Shown: in pieces, positions 6,179 through 7,129 of the stretch | How positions within the stretch are numbered: the stretch's first letter is position 1 | Layout: each line of letters starts with the position of its first letter | Assembly (NCBI GenBank): GCA_003446335.1 | Contig: DMAZ01000243.1 | Coordinates: 1 to 7,129, forward strand | Source: Lachnospiraceae bacterium | GTDB lineage: Bacteria > Bacillota_A > Clostridia > Lachnospirales > Lachnospiraceae | DNA: 7,129 nucleotides | Direction: 5' to 3' | Notes under the pieces: generated by a model | Databases searched by the model: none | What the model saw: the letters and a program-made list of their open reading frames with translations, nothing else | What the model was told of the DNA's origin: nothing | Made by a program: the position numbers and the translations under genes

Positions 6179-6634
6179 ATGAAAGTTAAGATTTTTACGG
6201 ACGGAGCGGCTCGGGGAAATCCGGAGGGACCGGGTGGCTACGGTGTTGTTCTGCAGTATACGGACACCAAGGGCCTACTGCACGAAAAGGAACTGTCGGG
6301 AGGATTTGACAAGACGACCAATAACCGGATGGAACTCATGGGGGTCATAGAAGGGCTCAAAGCCCTCAACCGGCCCTGTGACGTCGATCTCTATTCCGAT
6401 TCTCAGTATGTGATCAGGGCTTTCACGGACGGCTGGCTCTCTTCCTGGCAGAAAAAAGGCTGGAAGAAGTCAGACGGAAAGCCGGTGCTGAATAAAGATC
6501 TCTGGCAGGAACTTCTTCAGGCTGCCGAACCGCATACCATTACCTGGCACTGGGTCAGAGGCCATGCCGGTCATCCTGAAAATGAGCGGTGTGACAAGCT
6601 TGCGACGGATGCAGCGGATGCCATGAGAAAGTAG
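6179..6634 (+). CDS. rnhA: Ribonuclease HI
   Basis: This 151-residue cytoplasmic enzyme cuts the RNA strand of RNA-DNA hybrids (R-loops, primers) using two metal ions. The full catalytic set is present: Asp8 in FTDGAARGNP, Glu52 in NNRMELMGVIEGL, Asp74 in LYSDSQYVI and Asp139 in ERCDKLATDAA. The assisting His129 lies in VRGHAGH. The basic, tryptophan-rich segment at about 84-97 (DGWLSSWQKKGWKK) corresponds to the substrate-binding handle of E. coli RNase HI. Length matches the E. coli enzyme (155 residues), with no N-terminal hybrid-binding domain. ATG 6179 has an ideal AGGAGG at 6167-6172 with six bases between. It lies 18 bases after the MutS-like gene with no terminator between, hence an operon. 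Confidence 0.97.
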   Translation: MKVKIFTDGAARGNPEGPGGYGVVLQYTDTKGLLHEKELSGGFDKTTNNRMELMGVIEGLKALNRPCDVDLYSDSQYVIRAFTDGWLSSWQKKGWKKSDGKPVLNKDLWQELLQAAEPHTITWHWVRGHAGHPENERCDKLATDAADAMRK

Positions 6635-6735
6635 AAGGCAGGTGTACCCCTTGTCAAGGTCCAAGTGCCTTAATTTATGTATCAATGAAGGTGCTTCGCA
6701 CTTTGCGCGGCTCGTCAGGAACGCCGAGGTGTTCC
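6635..6735 (+). other. Non-coding stretch of small hairpins between rnhA and the alaS promoter
   Basis: No gene is seen here. Several short stems follow one another. AAGGCA (6635-6640) pairs with TGCCTT (6666-6671) and encloses CCTT-GTC-AAGG (6649-6659). AAGGTGC (6688-6694) pairs with GCACTTT (6698-6704) around a TTC loop. GGAAC (6718-6722) pairs with GTTCC (6731-6735), competing with CGGC (6708-6711)/GCCG (6723-6726). The first stem begins right after the rnhA stop but has no T-run, so it is a poor intrinsic terminator. The GC-rich stretch around 6690-6735 contrasts with the AT-rich promoter after it and resembles an interspersed palindromic repeat; this is unproven. Confidence 0.4.
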
Positions 6736-6751
6736 AGGTAATTAAAAAGTC

Positions 6752-6780
6752 TTGTGAAATGATTTCACATGTAATATAAT
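6752..6780 (+). promoter_or_regulatory. Promoter of alaS
   Basis: TTGTGA (6752-6757, four of six to TTGACA) is followed after 17 bases by a perfect TATAAT (6775-6780), with an A-rich stretch (ATTAAAAAG) just upstream. Predicted start near 6787, leaving a leader of about 29 bases. That leader is too short for a T-box or other large riboswitch. Confidence 0.6.
6753..6769. promoter_or_regulatory. Perfect 8-1-8 palindrome over the alaS promoter, candidate operator
   Basis: TGTGAAAT (6753-6760), one central G and ATTTCACA (6762-6769) form a perfect inverted repeat covering most of the -35 box and much of the spacer. A dimeric repressor bound here would block RNA polymerase. The regulator is not encoded in the window. 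As an RNA hairpin it would be AT-rich, with too small a loop to be a good terminator, and no T-run follows directly. Confidence 0.5.
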
Positions 6781-6801
6781 TTTGTGGATGTTTTGTATTT
6801 T

Positions 6802-6807
6802 GGGAGG
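6802..6807 (+). promoter_or_regulatory. Ribosome binding site deciding the TTG start of alaS
   Basis: GGGAGG at 6802-6807 lies eight bases before TTG 6816-6818. The next in-frame ATG (residue 12) is inside the conserved N-terminal helix of alanyl-tRNA synthetase, so TTG is the start. Confidence 0.8.
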
Positions 6808-6815
6808 AAAATACC

Positions 6816-7129
6816 TTGGAAAAATATGGTGTTAACCAGTTGAGAAAGATGTTCCTGGAATTTATGGAATCAAAGGGACATCTCGCTATGAAATCCTTTT
6901 CACTTGTACCACATAATGACAACTCTATTCTTCTGATCAACGCAGGCATGACCCCGTTGAAGCCGTACTTCACAGGCGCCGAAGTACCGCCCAGAAAGAG
7001 AGTTACGACATGCCAGAAGTGCATCCGTACCGGTGATATAGATAATGTCGGACATACTGCCCGTCACGGCACATTTTTTGAGATGCTCGGAAATTTCTCT
7101 TTCGGTGATTATTTCAAGACAGAGGCGAT
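6816..7129 (+). CDS. alaS: Alanyl-tRNA synthetase, N-terminal part (3' end outside window)
   Basis: The first 104 residues of AlaRS (usually about 870-880) are present and the frame is open at the window edge. This class II synthetase charges tRNA-Ala with alanine. Visible landmarks are the N-terminal [14 protein letters not shown] helix, the motif 1 region [19 protein letters not shown] (27-45), and the [20 protein letters not shown] stretch (65-84) followed by [16 protein letters not shown] (86-101), which carries motif 2 and the ATP/alanine site. The TTG start is supported by GGGAGG eight bases upstream and by alignment with the normal AlaRS N-terminus. The editing and C-Ala domains fall outside. 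A dedicated promoter with a palindromic operator-like site precedes it. Confidence 0.97.
   Translation, partial: MEKYGVNQLRKMFLEFMESKGHLAMKSFSLVPHNDNSILLINAGMTPLKPYFTGAEVPPRKRVTTCQKCIRTGDIDNVGHTARHGTFFEMLGNFSFGDYFKTEA

Noticed and set aside
6635..6815. T-box riboswitch in front of alaS
   Set aside because: No T-box consensus (a GGTGG-ACCGCG-like stretch) and no terminator with T-run is seen. The predicted promoter lies downstream of the hairpins, leaving too short a leader.
6470..7024. Open reading frame of 184 codons on the - strand spanning rnhA, the gap and alaS
   Set aside because: It runs against two secure genes and through their intergenic promoter, and its translation has no recognisable domain.
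1..7129. CRISPR array, prophage, insertion sequence, tRNA or rRNA genes
   Set aside because: No direct repeats with regular spacers, transposase or phage proteins, cloverleaf or rRNA sequence were recognised on either strand.

Overview
The window looks like a stretch of chromosome from an anaerobic Firmicute of the class Clostridia, plausibly Lachnospiraceae-like. The reasons are the fhs-fchA-folD one-carbon cluster, a split cyclohydrolase/dehydrogenase of the clostridial kind, strong AGGAGG-type ribosome binding sites, TTG start codons, moderate GC content and a secreted lectin/hydrolase. The taxon is an inference; no rRNA or other marker settles it. All genes lie on the + strand, and both ends cut through a gene. 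There are no signs of phage, CRISPR, tRNA, rRNA or insertion sequences.

Bases 1-2125 are a folate one-carbon block: the C-terminal end of formate-tetrahydrofolate ligase (Fhs), methenyl-THF cyclohydrolase (FchA) and methylene-THF dehydrogenase (FolD). Together they interconvert formate, formyl-, methenyl- and methylene-THF. FolD lacks two residues needed for the cyclohydrolase half of the usual bifunctional enzyme (Val52 and Phe96 in place of Lys and Gln). This explains why a separate FchA sits beside it.

Bases 2154-4268, only 28 bases after folD, encode a 704-residue secreted protein: signal peptide, nine ricin-type repeats forming three beta-trefoils, and a C-terminal SleB/CwlJ-like cell-wall hydrolase domain. 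It has no obvious metabolic link to the folate genes.

Bases 4269-4468 are non-coding. They hold a nested inverted repeat of about 110 bases (4320-4429) with a good promoter in its right half. Next come a membrane-anchored MutS-like ATPase (TTG start at 4469) and, 18 bases after it, ribonuclease HI; these two form a likely operon.

Bases 6635-6815 are non-coding: a structured stretch of small hairpins, then a promoter whose -35 and spacer are covered by a perfect 8-1-8 palindrome. This leads into alaS (alanyl-tRNA synthetase, TTG start), which runs off the end. No T-box leader is visible in front of alaS.

The most interesting items are the nested inverted repeat carrying a promoter, the lectin-hydrolase fusion, the MutS-like membrane ATPase paired with RNase HI, the division of labour between FolD and FchA, and the palindrome over the alaS promoter. 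I found no convincing wholly new multi-gene system.
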